NCBI RefSeq assembly: GCF_023343835.1
Contig: NC_064448.1
Span: 13,423,531 to 13,487,530, forward strand
Direction of reading: 5' to 3'
Length of the DNA stretch: 64,000 bases
Source: Lagopus muta
Taxonomy: Eukaryota; Chordata; Aves; Galliformes; Phasianidae
Shown here: piece by piece, positions 55,401 to 64,000 of the stretch
How the letters are laid out: the number at the start of each line of letters is the position of its first letter
How positions within the stretch are numbered: position 1 is the stretch's first letter
Made by a program: the position numbers and the translations under genes
Notes under the pieces: model-generated
Told to the model about the DNA's origin: nothing
The model's database searches: none
What the model saw: only the letters and a program-made list of their open reading frames with translations

Positions 55401-58400
55401 TGTTTGTAAGCACCGGCTTCTTATCTGATAAATCCTTAAGCAGACCATTCTTTCTTAATACCCTGCCTTTCTTGGGCCTATCTTTTTTTTTCCTGGGAGA
55501 GATGGAAGTTAGTTGCTATGAGGCAGGACTGGGAGAACCCTCAGATCATGTTTGAGGCTAGTTCTGCTTGGATCCAGGTCAGCTGTGCAGTTTGTGTGAA
55601 TTACTGAAATTCCTCAGATACAAAGGACAGTGCGTGTTGAGCCCTAAGCTTACAGCTGTCCCCCAGCCTGCCATGGCTTACAATTCTGTGGGTGAAATCT
55701 CACGTGTAGAGCTGTCATTCACTTGTCAAAGGATGAGTTCTGTCAAAGTAATTGCTTTTTAGTCTCCAGGAGAGGAATCTATGCAGGCCATGATGCTCAT
55801 ACTTAGGTAACTGTGGCTCGAGTGTGCTGCCAAACAGATGCCAGGACCTGTCCTACATATTCAGTACTTGCAACCCTCAAATGTAGAATTTGATAAAGAA
55901 ACTGAATGGTGTCTTTTTCAGCTTGAATTGTACTTTGTGTCAGGCAGCTTATTTGAGAAGATAGAACATAATTTATCTGCTTTAATAGGACCAGTATGAA
56001 CAACCTGTCTAAGAATCACAGAGCACAGGAAAATATCTTGAGGTCATTTTTGATGAGCCATCTTTGTTCTTCTGCAACTCCTGAAGCTTTCCTTTGTTTA
56101 TATATTCTTTCTTTTATTTTTTCTCTCACTCTTGAATGTATACAGCCTTCTCAAACTCAGATTTTGTTATATTCTTCCCATATTCCATTTATGATTCACA
56201 GAGCAGTATCTGAATATTCATTTCCATCTATTTCCACGGAAATTCAGCTGCTGATGGCCAGCCTCTCCGCATTCAGTGTTGTGTCCTGATGCTACATATG
56301 AGGAGATAATTTATTGTTGTATCGTGTGGAGCTCATGTGTTAGCTCTTAAAGGACCTCAGAAGGGGGCTGTTATGCTGTTTGTGGACTTGAAACTGGAAG
56401 AGACAGTAGGAGGTAGAAAGCTCAAGGAGGCCAGCACTGCAGGAATCTGGCTTGTCCTCAGACTGTACATCAGTGCTGCTTCCTGAAGTTTGCTTAGGTG
56501 GTAGCAAATTGGCAGAGGCTGATGTGGCCTTTGGGTTGAAGTTTAGGAAGTCATCTTACAGCAATTACCTGCCAGCACAGAGCAAAGCATCCGGCCTAAG
56601 GACTGATGCACAGTTCATCTTTTACCTCATTCAAGCTTGACTTTAACCAATATCAGTCAGTAGTAAACAAATCAGTAAATAATAGTAAAATTAGATTGAA
56701 TTCTGCTGGTGCTGATTATGACTCTTGCAACTGTGACTACTGTCATGAGCCCACAAGAGAGGGGCCCACAGCAACAGTGATGTGGTTCACTGAACTCATG
56801 TTTTTAGTAGCCTTCCGTATTCCCTGTTTACAAAGTGATACTTACTGCTTATGTTTCCTCCAGGTGGTAAGGACAAACCAGTTTTCAGTTACACGACACG
56901 AGAAAATAGCCAACGGGCTGATAGGAGACCAGGGTCTGCCTGGTGTGTTTGTGCTGTATGAACTGTCACCCATGATGGTGAAGCTGACGGAGAAACACAG
57001 GTAAGAATCATTTCAGTGTATTTCATTCCCCTTGCATTGGTTTTTGTCATTTCCCATAGCTTAAAACACAGCTGCAGATGCCTGAGAGTCAGCCAGACCC
57101 CTCCACAACCAGCAGAGGGAATGGGACGCTCCCAGATACAGTTCCTTTCACTGTGAACATCTGACAGGGATGGGATCTGGGGTTGTCTCATACTACCTGG
57201 AAGGGTTTGATGCAGTATCAGGATGGAGAAGTGCAGAAGTCTGGTATGATGGCATTCAGTTCAGTCTGATTTCCTCAAAGTCTTTTTTAATAGGAAGTCT
57301 GATTTTATAGAGGAAAGCCAACATGATGAACAGATACAGATGCAACTTTACCATTTTCACTGTCCTGGAACATCTCACCAGCACCTATAGAGCCACCCAC
57401 TTTGATCCAGCCTATTCACTTTACATTTGCAGTAGCTTTTTTGCACGTTGTAGTCAGCATGGAACCTGTTCCTTCCAGGCTCTCATTTAATCACAGGCTT
57501 GCAATTACAGGGAGATAGAAGGGATTGTAGCTACCCAGTCTTTGGGGATCATAATGAGGCACAGCTTTTTCTATGCCTTGTAGTGTGTCAGTATGCGTTT
57601 AGGGATTTTGTTTTTCTTGTACAGCAGCCTGATGTGCATTCTGCTGATCAAAAGAGGCTGAAATCTTAGGGATGAGAAGCCCATTCTTTGGGGTTTGTAA
57701 GTTCAGTATGTGCCTCCTTGGGTTGCCACTGAGCTCATTTAAATGCACTGAATGCAGTGGTGCTTCTCAGTAACATTTCAGTGATGAACTCCATCCTGTA
57801 GCCAGTAGGGGTTGTTCAATTGTTAAATCTGTTGTCAGTTATTAATGCTTATATAATGCATACTTATGTAATATGATTAACATAATGTTAATTATGAGTT
57901 AGTTTGTATTGATGGTTACTTATCTGTCATACTGGTATCAGAGCTGATGATGGTTTCTTAAATTGTTTTCCTCATTCCAGGCCCTTCACACACTTCCTCA
58001 CAGGAGTTTGTGCCATTGTTGGTGGCATATTCACAGGTACTGCATCTTTAAATCCTTTTTCTCTCTGATTATTTGCCATCTTATTCTTTCTTAACTCTGT
58101 GTAGCTGGTTATAAATCCCCTTTTGCTGGGGAAAGGTGACTTCAGCCTTCAGGAGGCAATGCAGATGTTCTGCAGAGCTGTGGGAGTATTTCATTTTGAT
58201 GCTCTGGGAGACATTTTGTTTTCAAATAATGCACTCTTTCATTTGCCATTTAAATGTATCTGTGCCGTTTTCCTGGCCAGATTGGTTCTGGAAGCAGGTG
58301 GTTTCTTTCATGCTGACCTGAAGTCCATAACATCTCTGGAATGAGGTCCCCAAGGGCAGAGCCATCTCAGAGTTCACCAACTGTGTTCCCAGACACAGGA

Positions 58401-59930
58401 GCTCCACTGAATGCTCTGCAGGGCCCAAAAGAGGCCCTCGCAGCTCCTGGGCTCCCTGAGGAGAGGCTGCTCATGCGGAACCGTTTGCATCTCTGGACTT
58501 TGCCATCGGTGTTGGCTTCTGGAATAGCATTTACTCAGTTCCATGCACATGACAGAGCCCAGCCTTGGTCCAGCTGATAACCCAGGGTGCCCTGAAACAC
58601 TTGGAGACATTCTCATGGAGATGAGGGCAGCAGATCTTGCTGTGCTGGAAGCTCTGTAGGAGTCCAGCCACTCTGTATCGTATCCCTGCATTCCATAACA
58701 CCTGTATCTGCTACATCACACTTGGATAACATGATACTGAGGTTGCTGTCTATTAAACAGGATTTGTCTGCAGCACGTTTATTTGATCATGATCGTTTTC
58801 ATGCCTAACTCATGCAAAGGCTTTTTAAAATCACTGTGACAAATTCAAGTTTCCTCTGTCAGTGATTGGGGCTAACAAGCACTTCGTGCTGTCTGCTGCC
58901 ATACACTGTGGTCAGACTGTATGCTGGAGGACAGATCAAATCAGCTGCCTGACAGTGTCTTTGTCACAGCATCAGATTGGTTTCACAAGTATTTTCAGGG
59001 CAGAAGATAGTCATCAGGGTGTTACTGAAAGACCAGATAGCAAGATTGGAAGAGTAATCAATTCCTGTCCACTATTCCTATCTACTGCTACTCCAGTATT
59101 AAAATGTCTGTTTATGTAGGGCCAAGTAACCACTTATTTCTTAGATTGGAAGTGCTGAATAAATAAAACAACCCGGGAACATTAAGCTTCACAAAGGCAT
59201 TGAAAATATCTTTGTTTACTGGCTCCGTGTTCTCTTGGGTAGAAGAGAGGGAGTAGACAGAGTGCCTGGTTGTGGAAGCCACTGTGACAGATGCAGGGTA
59301 GTCTGGATTGTGTGGTGCAGAAGACCCACTCTGAGCTTTTCTCTGCTCCCAAACAAGCACAGTTAATAGGTTCCTTCAGTGTACTGGTGGGAGAGATTTG
59401 GGGTAAACTGCTGCCGTCTCCTACAAAGGGTGTCCATGAAGGGCAGCATGTGTTTTCTCAGGTAGAACAGCTTGCTTTTGAGGTTGCTGTGAAATAGCAA
59501 AAGGGAAGCATTCCCTTGGCCAGCTGGTCAGGGCAGTAGAATGGCACAAAGCTCTCAGAATCAGCTTCCTCTCCAGACCTTCCTCACTCACCTGCCAGCA
59601 AACGTGGCTCGTCTTTGTCTCATCTTTTCTTCTTTGAGACACGGCTTTCCAGATAACCACGGCCACCTCTGCCCTGCAGGCTGGATCTCATCTCTCCTAA
59701 TGAGATGTGGATGTGGGTCTTCTGAGCAGCAGCTGCTTTCTGTCAGAGGGAGCTGGAATTCCTGTTGCTGACAGAAGGATTTGGCTTTTCGTGCTGTGGG
59801 AGATCTCTGTATTTGAGGCTCGTTTGGCTCGATCTCGTTTTTCCTTCTAGTTGCAGGATTCATCGACTCCCTGATTTATCACTCAGCACGTGCCATCCAG
59901 AAGAAAATTGAGCTTGGGAAGACAATATAA
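37380..59930 (+). CDS. ERGIC3: ERGIC3 (ERV46/ERGIC-3), ER-Golgi cargo-receptor subunit; full gene span
   Basis: ERGIC3 (yeast Erv46) is a two-pass membrane protein that cycles between ER and Golgi in COPI/COPII vesicles. With ERGIC2 it forms a cargo receptor and retrieves ER residents. Thirteen exons join in phase to 1152 nt (383 aa); a 15-nt microexon makes 388 aa. Both lengths match the human isoforms as I recall them. Features: N-terminal cytosolic [20 protein letters not shown], membrane segment at about residues 30-50 ([17 protein letters not shown]), a large lumenal domain with cysteine pairs CESC (142-145) and CCNTC (155-159), a second membrane segment at about 341-362, and a short cytosolic tail ending KKIELGKTI. 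It lies 3' of CEP250 as in mammals. Confidence 0.97.
37550..37620 (+). CDS. ERGIC3: ERGIC3 exon 2 (residues 30-53)
   Basis: Acceptor TCCCGGCAG|TGA, donor AAGGAG|GTGAGT. Encodes the first transmembrane helix and [10 protein letters not shown]. Confidence 0.97.
37696..37783 (+). CDS. ERGIC3: ERGIC3 exon 3 (residues 54-83)
   Basis: Acceptor TTTCTGCAG|GTC, donor CGCCT|GTGAGT. Encodes [20 protein letters not shown] then VVFPHMPCA, the start of the lumenal domain. Confidence 0.97.
38483..38602 (+). CDS. ERGIC3: ERGIC3 exon 4 (residues 83-123)
   Basis: Acceptor GGTTTCAG|ATT, donor CACG|GTAATG. Encodes [20 protein letters not shown] then FKQRLD. Confidence 0.96.
39602..39695 (+). CDS. ERGIC3: ERGIC3 exon 5 (residues 123-154)
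   Basis: Acceptor TGTTTTAG|AGC, donor ATTCG|GTAACC. Encodes the acidic linker and [13 protein letters not shown] with the first Cys pair. Confidence 0.96.
40759..40924 (+). CDS. ERGIC3: ERGIC3 exon 6 (residues 154-209)
   Basis: Acceptor TTTTGCAG|ATG, donor AATAAG|GTGAGA. Encodes [19 protein letters not shown] and [12 protein letters not shown]. Confidence 0.97.
41687..41744 (+). CDS. ERGIC3: ERGIC3 exon 7 (residues 210-229)
   Basis: Acceptor CTTCTGCAG|GTA, donor CATG|GTAAAG. Encodes [19 protein letters not shown]; identical in mammals. Confidence 0.97.
43853..44180 (-). mobile_element. CR1 LINE 3' fragment, antisense, in ERGIC3 intron 7
   Basis: Plus strand starts CATAGAGTCATAGAATCACC, the reversed CR1 terminus, then GGTTGGAAAAGACGTCCAAG, CAGTCCAACCATCCACC and GCCCATTCCAGCACCTGGCC. 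Well preserved over about 320 bp. Confidence 0.9.
48138..48152 (+). CDS. ERGIC3: ERGIC3 alternative 15-nt microexon
   Basis: Flanked by TTTTGCAG and GTAAGT, phase 1 to phase 1. Inclusion changes HVHDLQ to HVHAVEIHDLQ, adding five residues. Human ERGIC3 has isoforms of 383 and 388 aa differing by the same kind of insert at this site. A pyrimidine-rich tract precedes it (TTTCTCTTTTCTCTCCC). It sits 6.4 kb and 3.5 kb from the flanking exons. Confidence 0.88.
50394..50472 (-). mobile_element. CR1 3' tail fragment, antisense, in ERGIC3 intron 7
   Basis: Plus strand: CCATAGAATCACCGAGGTTG, GAAAAGAGCTCCAAGACC, then CCAGCCATCCACTTACCACC. Same subfamily as the copy at 43853-44180. Confidence 0.85.
51687..51718 (+). 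CDS. ERGIC3: ERGIC3 exon 8 (residues 229-239)
   Basis: A 32-nt exon: acceptor CTGTTACAG|TTC, donor GATAAC|GTAAGT. Encodes [10 protein letters not shown]. Confidence 0.96.
52319..52415 (+). CDS. ERGIC3: ERGIC3 exon 9 (residues 240-272)
   Basis: Acceptor CTGTTTCAG|ATC, donor CAGCAAG|GTAAGA. Encodes [20 protein letters not shown] then NPLDGT. NMT is a potential N-glycosylation site in the lumenal domain. Confidence 0.97.
53685..53749 (+). CDS. ERGIC3: ERGIC3 exon 10 (residues 272-293)
   Basis: Acceptor GCTTCTAG|CTT, donor GGTGAA|GTAAGT. Encodes [20 protein letters not shown]. Confidence 0.97.
56864..57000 (+). CDS. ERGIC3: ERGIC3 exon 11 (residues 294-339)
   Basis: Acceptor TTCCTCCAG|GTG, donor CACAG|GTAAGA. 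Encodes [20 protein letters not shown] and [19 protein letters not shown], a signature of the family. Confidence 0.97.
57981..58036 (+). CDS. ERGIC3: ERGIC3 exon 12 (residues 339-358)
   Basis: Acceptor CATTCCAG|GCC, donor CACAG|GTACTG. Encodes [17 protein letters not shown], the first part of the second transmembrane helix. Confidence 0.97.
58037..59850 (+). other. ERGIC3: ERGIC3 intron 12
   Basis: A 1.8-kb intron with no supported internal feature. An AATAAA near 59159 is intronic and unlikely to be used in the normal transcript. Confidence 0.6.
59851..59930 (+). CDS. ERGIC3: ERGIC3 exon 13, terminal (residues 358-383 and stop)
   Basis: Acceptor CCTTCTAG|TTG; stop TAA at 59928. Encodes [20 protein letters not shown] then LGKTI, the end of the membrane helix and the cytosolic tail. 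Confidence 0.97.
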
Positions 59931-60705
59931 ACAATGACCTCACTGCACACAGACAAAAAACTGTAAGGAGAACTAAACAGGTTTTACAAAATACGTGTGA
60001 TCCTCCAAGTGCATGTGAGGTTTGGAATTACCAGGTGGCCCCAACTGCTCTTCATGTCTCATCATCCGTTGTTTGGCATTGATTTGTGGATGGAACTGCT
60101 CAAACCTTGCTGCTGTGACGTGACTTTAGCCATCTCGTCTGGCTGTGCAGACCCTACTGAAAAAACCCTTTTGTGTCAGTCCGTCTTCATCCAGTTTGCC
60201 CCCTGCAAAAGCTGCTGGAGATACTTCAGGAATAACTGTACTGTGTTGTCAGATCTGCAGTGGATCGAATTTGTCATCAGAAACCTTTCTGACAACACCA
60301 TCTGTCTTTTTTTTTTAATTGCTCCCACAGATATTTCGGAATGTGCTGATGCTGTGTGCCAGACCTCTGTGAAAACGTGCTGAGTGCCGTGTGCTTCCCT
60401 TCCAGCTGCCCGGAGCGGTGGGGAGGGACGTGGCGTTCAGGGTGTGCTTCTGTCCCGTGTGGTCCCCATTTGGCTCAGATTGCTCTGCCTAGCAGAGATG
60501 CAAGCTGATGTATGGATGAGAAAAGAAAAAAAAGCTTGGCATTTTAACTAATTTTTAAATTGGATTGTGTTTTTCACTTCCCCTCTGTCTCTGTTTTGTA
60601 ATGCAGTCCATCCTGTGTGTTTTGGTAAGGCATTTGGAAGAATCATTAAATTATTTGAGCCAATCCTGAATTGGAAATTATAATAAAAACTACCTGCATT
60701 GTGGC
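59931..60705 (+). other. ERGIC3: ERGIC3 3' untranslated region
   Basis: About 775 bp from the stop to just beyond the AATAAA signal. No conserved reading frame. Confidence 0.75.
60682..60687 (+). terminator. ERGIC3 polyadenylation signal AATAAA
   Basis: Hexamer in TATAATAAAAACT, the first canonical signal after the ERGIC3 stop. Confidence 0.72.
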
Positions 60706-61690
60706 AAAGCGTGGCAATAATGGTGAATTCTGTTCTTTCTTGATTGTGACCTACACAAGCGAGTAAAGAGTGTGTGAAATCATTCTGAGAGGAACTAGAA
60801 AATAAGGGAGACATTAAAAATTACAGATTCCTGCCTCAGTTTGAGGGAACACAGACTCGGTGCTCTTAATCTCGGCTCTAAATTGGCTTTGGTGTTTACT
60901 CTGCACTTAGTGACTGGCACAGTTCACAGTGCAGTGTGAGCACAGCAGGCACAGGATCAAATGATGCAGGGGGAAAGCTTTAAAATAAGGTAGAACTTTA
61001 GGATAAATACCATCAGTTTGTAAGCAGAAGCTTGTTTTTAATTAGTTAAAGAGAGCTTTGAAACAGATCATACAAAAACCTGGGCGCAGTTGGATGTGTG
61101 GATAAGGTGTGTGATGAATCTCCATGCTGGAATACTGGAACGACTGCATAGAAATTGCTGAAGGCTCCGGAAAAGAGAAACAGAAAACAGGTACAGAAAT
61201 GGGGGTTCTGCCTGGAGAGGCAGGAATCAGATGAAGTTAGTAGCTTAGGGAGTGGTAATGTCTTCCTGCAGTTAAAATGGGAGCTTGTGACTGATCTGGT
61301 GCTTTTCCACGTGATCAGTATGATTCAGGCGTGGAAAAGCTGGATCTGATTCAAGGACAGTGGTGTTTGGGACTGAAAGGAAACAACAAGCTGCTCTCTT
61401 GGTCATTGCGCTCTGCGGCACAGATGGAGGAGCAGGGCTCTGAGCAGCCCCATGCTTGGCACGTTCCTCAGAAAACATCTGAAAACCTACTGCCTTTGCA
61501 ACTGCTTTGGTAGCATCCGCTTGGACTGGCTGCAGCTTTTGAATTTTGCATCATGCTTGCTAAACAACCAGCACCAGCAAAACAAATGAGGTGTGGGGTG
61601 GTGATGGCTCCCATCCCTGGTCAGGAGGGCGTCAGGGTCTGCGATCAGCCGTGCAGAGCAGCAAGAGCTCAGAAAGTAAAACAAACGGTA
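60706..61690. other. Convergent intergenic spacer, ERGIC3 to ST3GAL
   Basis: About 1 kb between two 3' ends. No gene or repeat recognised. Confidence 0.55.
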
Positions 61691-61694
61691 GCAG

Positions 61695-62253
61695 TAGACC
61701 TTCATGTGCTGTCAAAGTTTATTCAACATATCATTTCAGCTGTACTCATTTCTGCTGCGTTCGGACTTAGCGTGCTTCATTTTCTCGTTTCTTACTCTCC
61801 TTTGGTGCAATATAAAAATATATTCCTTAGTTCTGTTAAGACTCTCTGCCTGCCCAAAGAACTTCCCCATGTGCCATCAGAGGGTGGACATCTCAGCTCC
61901 ATCCCCTGAGAGCTGCACTGGCAGCTGGCTGTGTGCGCACCGTCCAGTTACAGCTGCTCTGCTGTGTAGCACCTGAACTGAGGGCTCTGAAAGCACGGGG
62001 TTTGCCCCCCTCCTGCCCCTCTGTGTCCTCTCTGGAGAAGACCAAGGTAGGTACCAAGCAGATATCTCTCAGGCTTAGCAGAGCTCTACTGCCATTCATG
62101 CTCACTGCTGTCCGCCGTGCTGAGCTGGTGGGACCAGCACAGCACGCACCAAGCGTAGGCTGCCCCAGCCAGCGAGGGGCAGAAGCAAGCTAAAGAGCTG
62201 CTGCAGCCGCCGGTTCTTGTGCTAACGGCTTGGCCTCGTTTCTTGAGTGCGTG
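61695..62253 (-). other. ST3GAL 3' untranslated region
   Basis: About 560 bp from the stop codon to just past the minus-strand AATAAA. No conserved frame. Confidence 0.6.
61718..61723 (-). terminator. ST3GAL polyadenylation signal AATAAA (minus strand)
   Basis: TTTATT on the plus strand, reading TTGAATAAACTTTG on the minus strand; the first canonical hexamer I find downstream of this stop. Confidence 0.6.
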
Positions 62254-62421
62254 TCACTGATAGAATAATATTCTGCCTTCAGCTGCCAGTCTCTGGATGA
62301 GGCTGAATTCAACATCAGCATCGTGGACCCTTGTTCTGCGGAAGGCTCCAGACCAGCGGTTTTCTTCCCAGTAGTGATGCCAGTTCCCTTTGCTGTCGGC
62401 CCCAAAGCCAAACACGGAGAC
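62254..62421 (-). CDS. ST3GAL terminal coding exon (motifs III and VS)
   Basis: Acceptor GCCACAG|GTC; stop TGA at 62256-62254. Encodes [20 protein letters not shown], then [14 protein letters not shown], and ends ILFYQ. The conserved His and Glu of motif VS are present. Confidence 0.93.
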   Translation of the reverse strand, partial: VSVFGFGADSKGNWHHYWEENRWSGAFRRTRVHDADVEFSLIQRLAAEGRILFYQ

Positions 62422-64000
62422 CTGTGGCATGCCAGCAGAGCCATCACTGCACTTCGGCCGACCCAAGGTGAGTACCCACCATGTGCAGTCCTGCATCTGG
62501 GGAGTGGGGCAGGAGAAGCCCTATGGGCACAGAGCACCAGGGCCCAGGTGGGGATGAGGTGACACAGCCAGGCTGACCACATCTGGGCTCCCCCAGCAAG
62601 AGGGTAGCCAGCAGCTGAGGGCCATGACTGCCCACCCACACTATGCTGCATCTAGTGCAAGATAATGCACCAGGGAAAGGGGAGCTGGAGCCAGAGGCGG
62701 CAAAATGCCAGTGGGTGGTAGACACTGCAGCAAATGAAATCCTGCATGGCCACAAGAAAAACCACCTCCCCATGTGTGGAGCAGTGGTGGCAAGCTCCAG
62801 GTGGTGCCCACGGGGCTGAGCAGCGTGTGGTGCTGCAGGCTGTGCTCACCTGCTGGCAGGCATGCAAGGCGAAGAGCAGCGCTGTGAAGCCGGTGGAGGG
62901 GTACCTGCCATGGTGCTCCGTCCAGTTCTCATGGATGTACTTGAGGAAGGCTGGGCTCAGGATCAGCACCTGATTGGGGTTAGAGGCGTGATAAGCTGCA
63001 ATCAGGACAGCCAGCTCCTACCACCACTGTGGACCACTGTCCCCCAACTCTGCCTGCACCCCACTTGCCTTCCCACAGAATGAACCCAGTCTGACCAAGA
63101 AGAGCTTTGCAGCAGCTCCCACATTGCCTTGTGGATGCTTTCAGGGCCACCCCACATCTGACAGCTGCTCCAAGTTACTGGTGGCCCTCAGCCCCTGGCC
63201 CCCATTACCCCACAGCCCCAGCACTGAGTTCTCAGGCAGGGAGTGCTTGCTGGATGCCTGCCCAGCCCTTACCTTGTTCCTGTCAGCTTTGATGAACTGC
63301 TTCACTCTTGTGTAGGTGCTGCAAAAGCCAGAGGACAGCTGTGAGTTCTCCTTCAGGGGCAGATGGTTTGCTGCAACAACCAGCACCTGCTGCCACAGCA
63401 CCCGCAGTTCCCTGGCCTGACCCTATGGTGTCCCATGGCCTGGCCCCGCGAAGAGGCACAGCCAGGACAGCTTCCATCCCACTCGTGAGGGTATGGGGCT
63501 GCAGGATGCCCAAGCCCTGTGGGGGCAGACTCCCCAGATTGCAGTGCTGTGGGATGCCAGAACCCTCTGAGCCCTTCGTCCCCCAGACCATGCCCCCGGC
63601 TCTCCAACAAGAGCAGCTGTTCCCAGAGCACCAGGATGGCCGAGGTGACGCACTGTGTGAGCTCTCCTGTGGAGAAGGCGCTGGTCACCCACTTGAGATC
63701 CAGAGGCTTAAAGGGGACGAGGACAAGGTGGACGCCAGGCCAGAGGTTCATCGCACTCTCTGGGTACATGAAGTGATGGGTTGTCCTCGCACCGACATCC
63801 ACCTCAAAGCCCGCTGTCTTAGCTCTGTTCATCCTAGGGGACAGCGGGAAGGCACGTCCCAAAATGAAGGCACACACCACGGGGGCCCCGGGCCGCCAAG
63901 CAGGAACACCAGGTGACCCCAGCCAGCAGGGAAAAGAGAACATGAGCCCTTGGTGACACCCACCTCAGCACCCAGTGGTGGGCATCGATCTGCGGGCCAT
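62254..64000 (-). CDS. ST3GAL1/2-family beta-galactoside alpha-2,3-sialyltransferase, partial (3' exons)
   Basis: Golgi type II enzymes of this family transfer sialic acid from CMP-Neu5Ac to the Gal of Gal-beta-1,3-GalNAc on O-glycans and gangliosides. Five exons on the minus strand (5' to 3': 64000-63964, 63833-63654, 63318-63273, 62969-62850, 62421-62254) join in phase and give the C-terminal ~183 residues. Visible motifs: the end of motif L ([12 protein letters not shown]), then [19 protein letters not shown], motif S ([12 protein letters not shown] and HGRYPSTG), motif [14 protein letters not shown] and motif VS (HDADVE). The L-motif end looks ST3GAL1-like, the S motif ST3GAL2-like, and the tail FYQ matches neither. 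The usual CDEV after motif S is CQQV here. It may be a non-mammalian ST3GAL paralogue (ST3Gal8-type), which I cannot confirm. The 5' part with the membrane anchor is outside the window. Confidence 0.88.
62850..62969 (-). CDS. ST3GAL exon encoding sialyl motif S
   Basis: 120 nt; acceptor CAATCAG|GTG, donor CAGCAG|GTGAGC. Encodes [20 protein letters not shown] then [16 protein letters not shown]. Motif S is intact, with divergent residues just after it. Confidence 0.93.
63273..63318 (-). CDS. ST3GAL 46-nt exon
   Basis: Acceptor TTTTGCAG|CAC, donor AACAAG|GTAAGG. Encodes [15 protein letters not shown], equivalent to TYAPVKSFLRVDKEK of ST3GAL2. Confidence 0.9.
63654..63833 (-). CDS. ST3GAL exon encoding the [10 protein letters not shown] region
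   Basis: 180 nt; acceptor CCCCTAG|GATG, donor CACACA|GTGCGT. Encodes [43 protein letters not shown] and STGELT. Conserved between ST3GAL1 and ST3GAL2. Confidence 0.9.
63964..64000 (-). CDS. ST3GAL partial exon at window edge
   Basis: Encodes [11 protein letters not shown] plus two bases of Arg; donor CTGAG|GTGGGT. Family equivalent: GPEIDSHDFVLR in ST3GAL1, as recalled. Truncated by the end of the window. Confidence 0.8.

Noticed and set aside
63308-63916. 202-codon plus-strand frame near the right edge
   Set aside because: Antisense to ST3GAL exons that show motifs, phase and splice sites.
62254-64000. FER1L4, expected next to ERGIC3 from human synteny
   Set aside because: The exons encode sialyl motifs, not C2 or ferlin domains.

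Overview
The window is vertebrate nuclear DNA from a bird, most likely a galliform (chicken-like). It has long introns with GT-AG splice sites, CpG-island promoters, many CR1 LINE fragments in both orientations, and a short mariner/Galluhop-like DNA transposon. Exon homology was judged from recalled mammalian protein sequences, not from a database search.

Layout: positions 1-3000 are intergenic, with a degraded mariner-type MITE (78-612) and a probable solo LTR (about 2597-2979) next to a CpG island. From 3146 to about 36250 (+) lies CEP250 (C-Nap1), the centriole-linker coiled-coil protein. I assembled it into 31 coding exons whose phases all agree, giving 7998 nt and 2665 aa. Its 3255-nt exon (29162-32416) carries nine near-identical tandem 105-bp (35-aa, five-heptad) units. 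A second, shorter tandem duplication (72 bp, 24 aa) sits in exon 21, and intron 23 is a GC-AG intron.

After a gap of about 1 kb, ERGIC3 (+, 37380-59930; mRNA end about 60705) follows. It has 13 constitutive exons (383 aa) plus an in-frame 15-nt microexon at 48138-48152 (388 aa). It encodes a two-pass cargo-receptor subunit of the ER-Golgi intermediate compartment. CEP250 next to ERGIC3 matches human chromosome 20q11.

Convergent to ERGIC3, the last 2.3 kb hold the 3' half of an ST3GAL1/2-family alpha-2,3-sialyltransferase on the minus strand. It is cut off by the window edge. To my knowledge this neighbour is not found at the mammalian locus, where FER1L4 follows ERGIC3.

The three genes are not functionally linked: centrosome cohesion, early secretory trafficking and Golgi glycosylation. 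No operon, CRISPR array, RNA gene or prokaryote-like defence system was seen. The most unusual signals are the homogenised repeat array and 24-aa duplication in CEP250, its GC-AG intron, the ERGIC3 microexon, and the divergent sialyltransferase.
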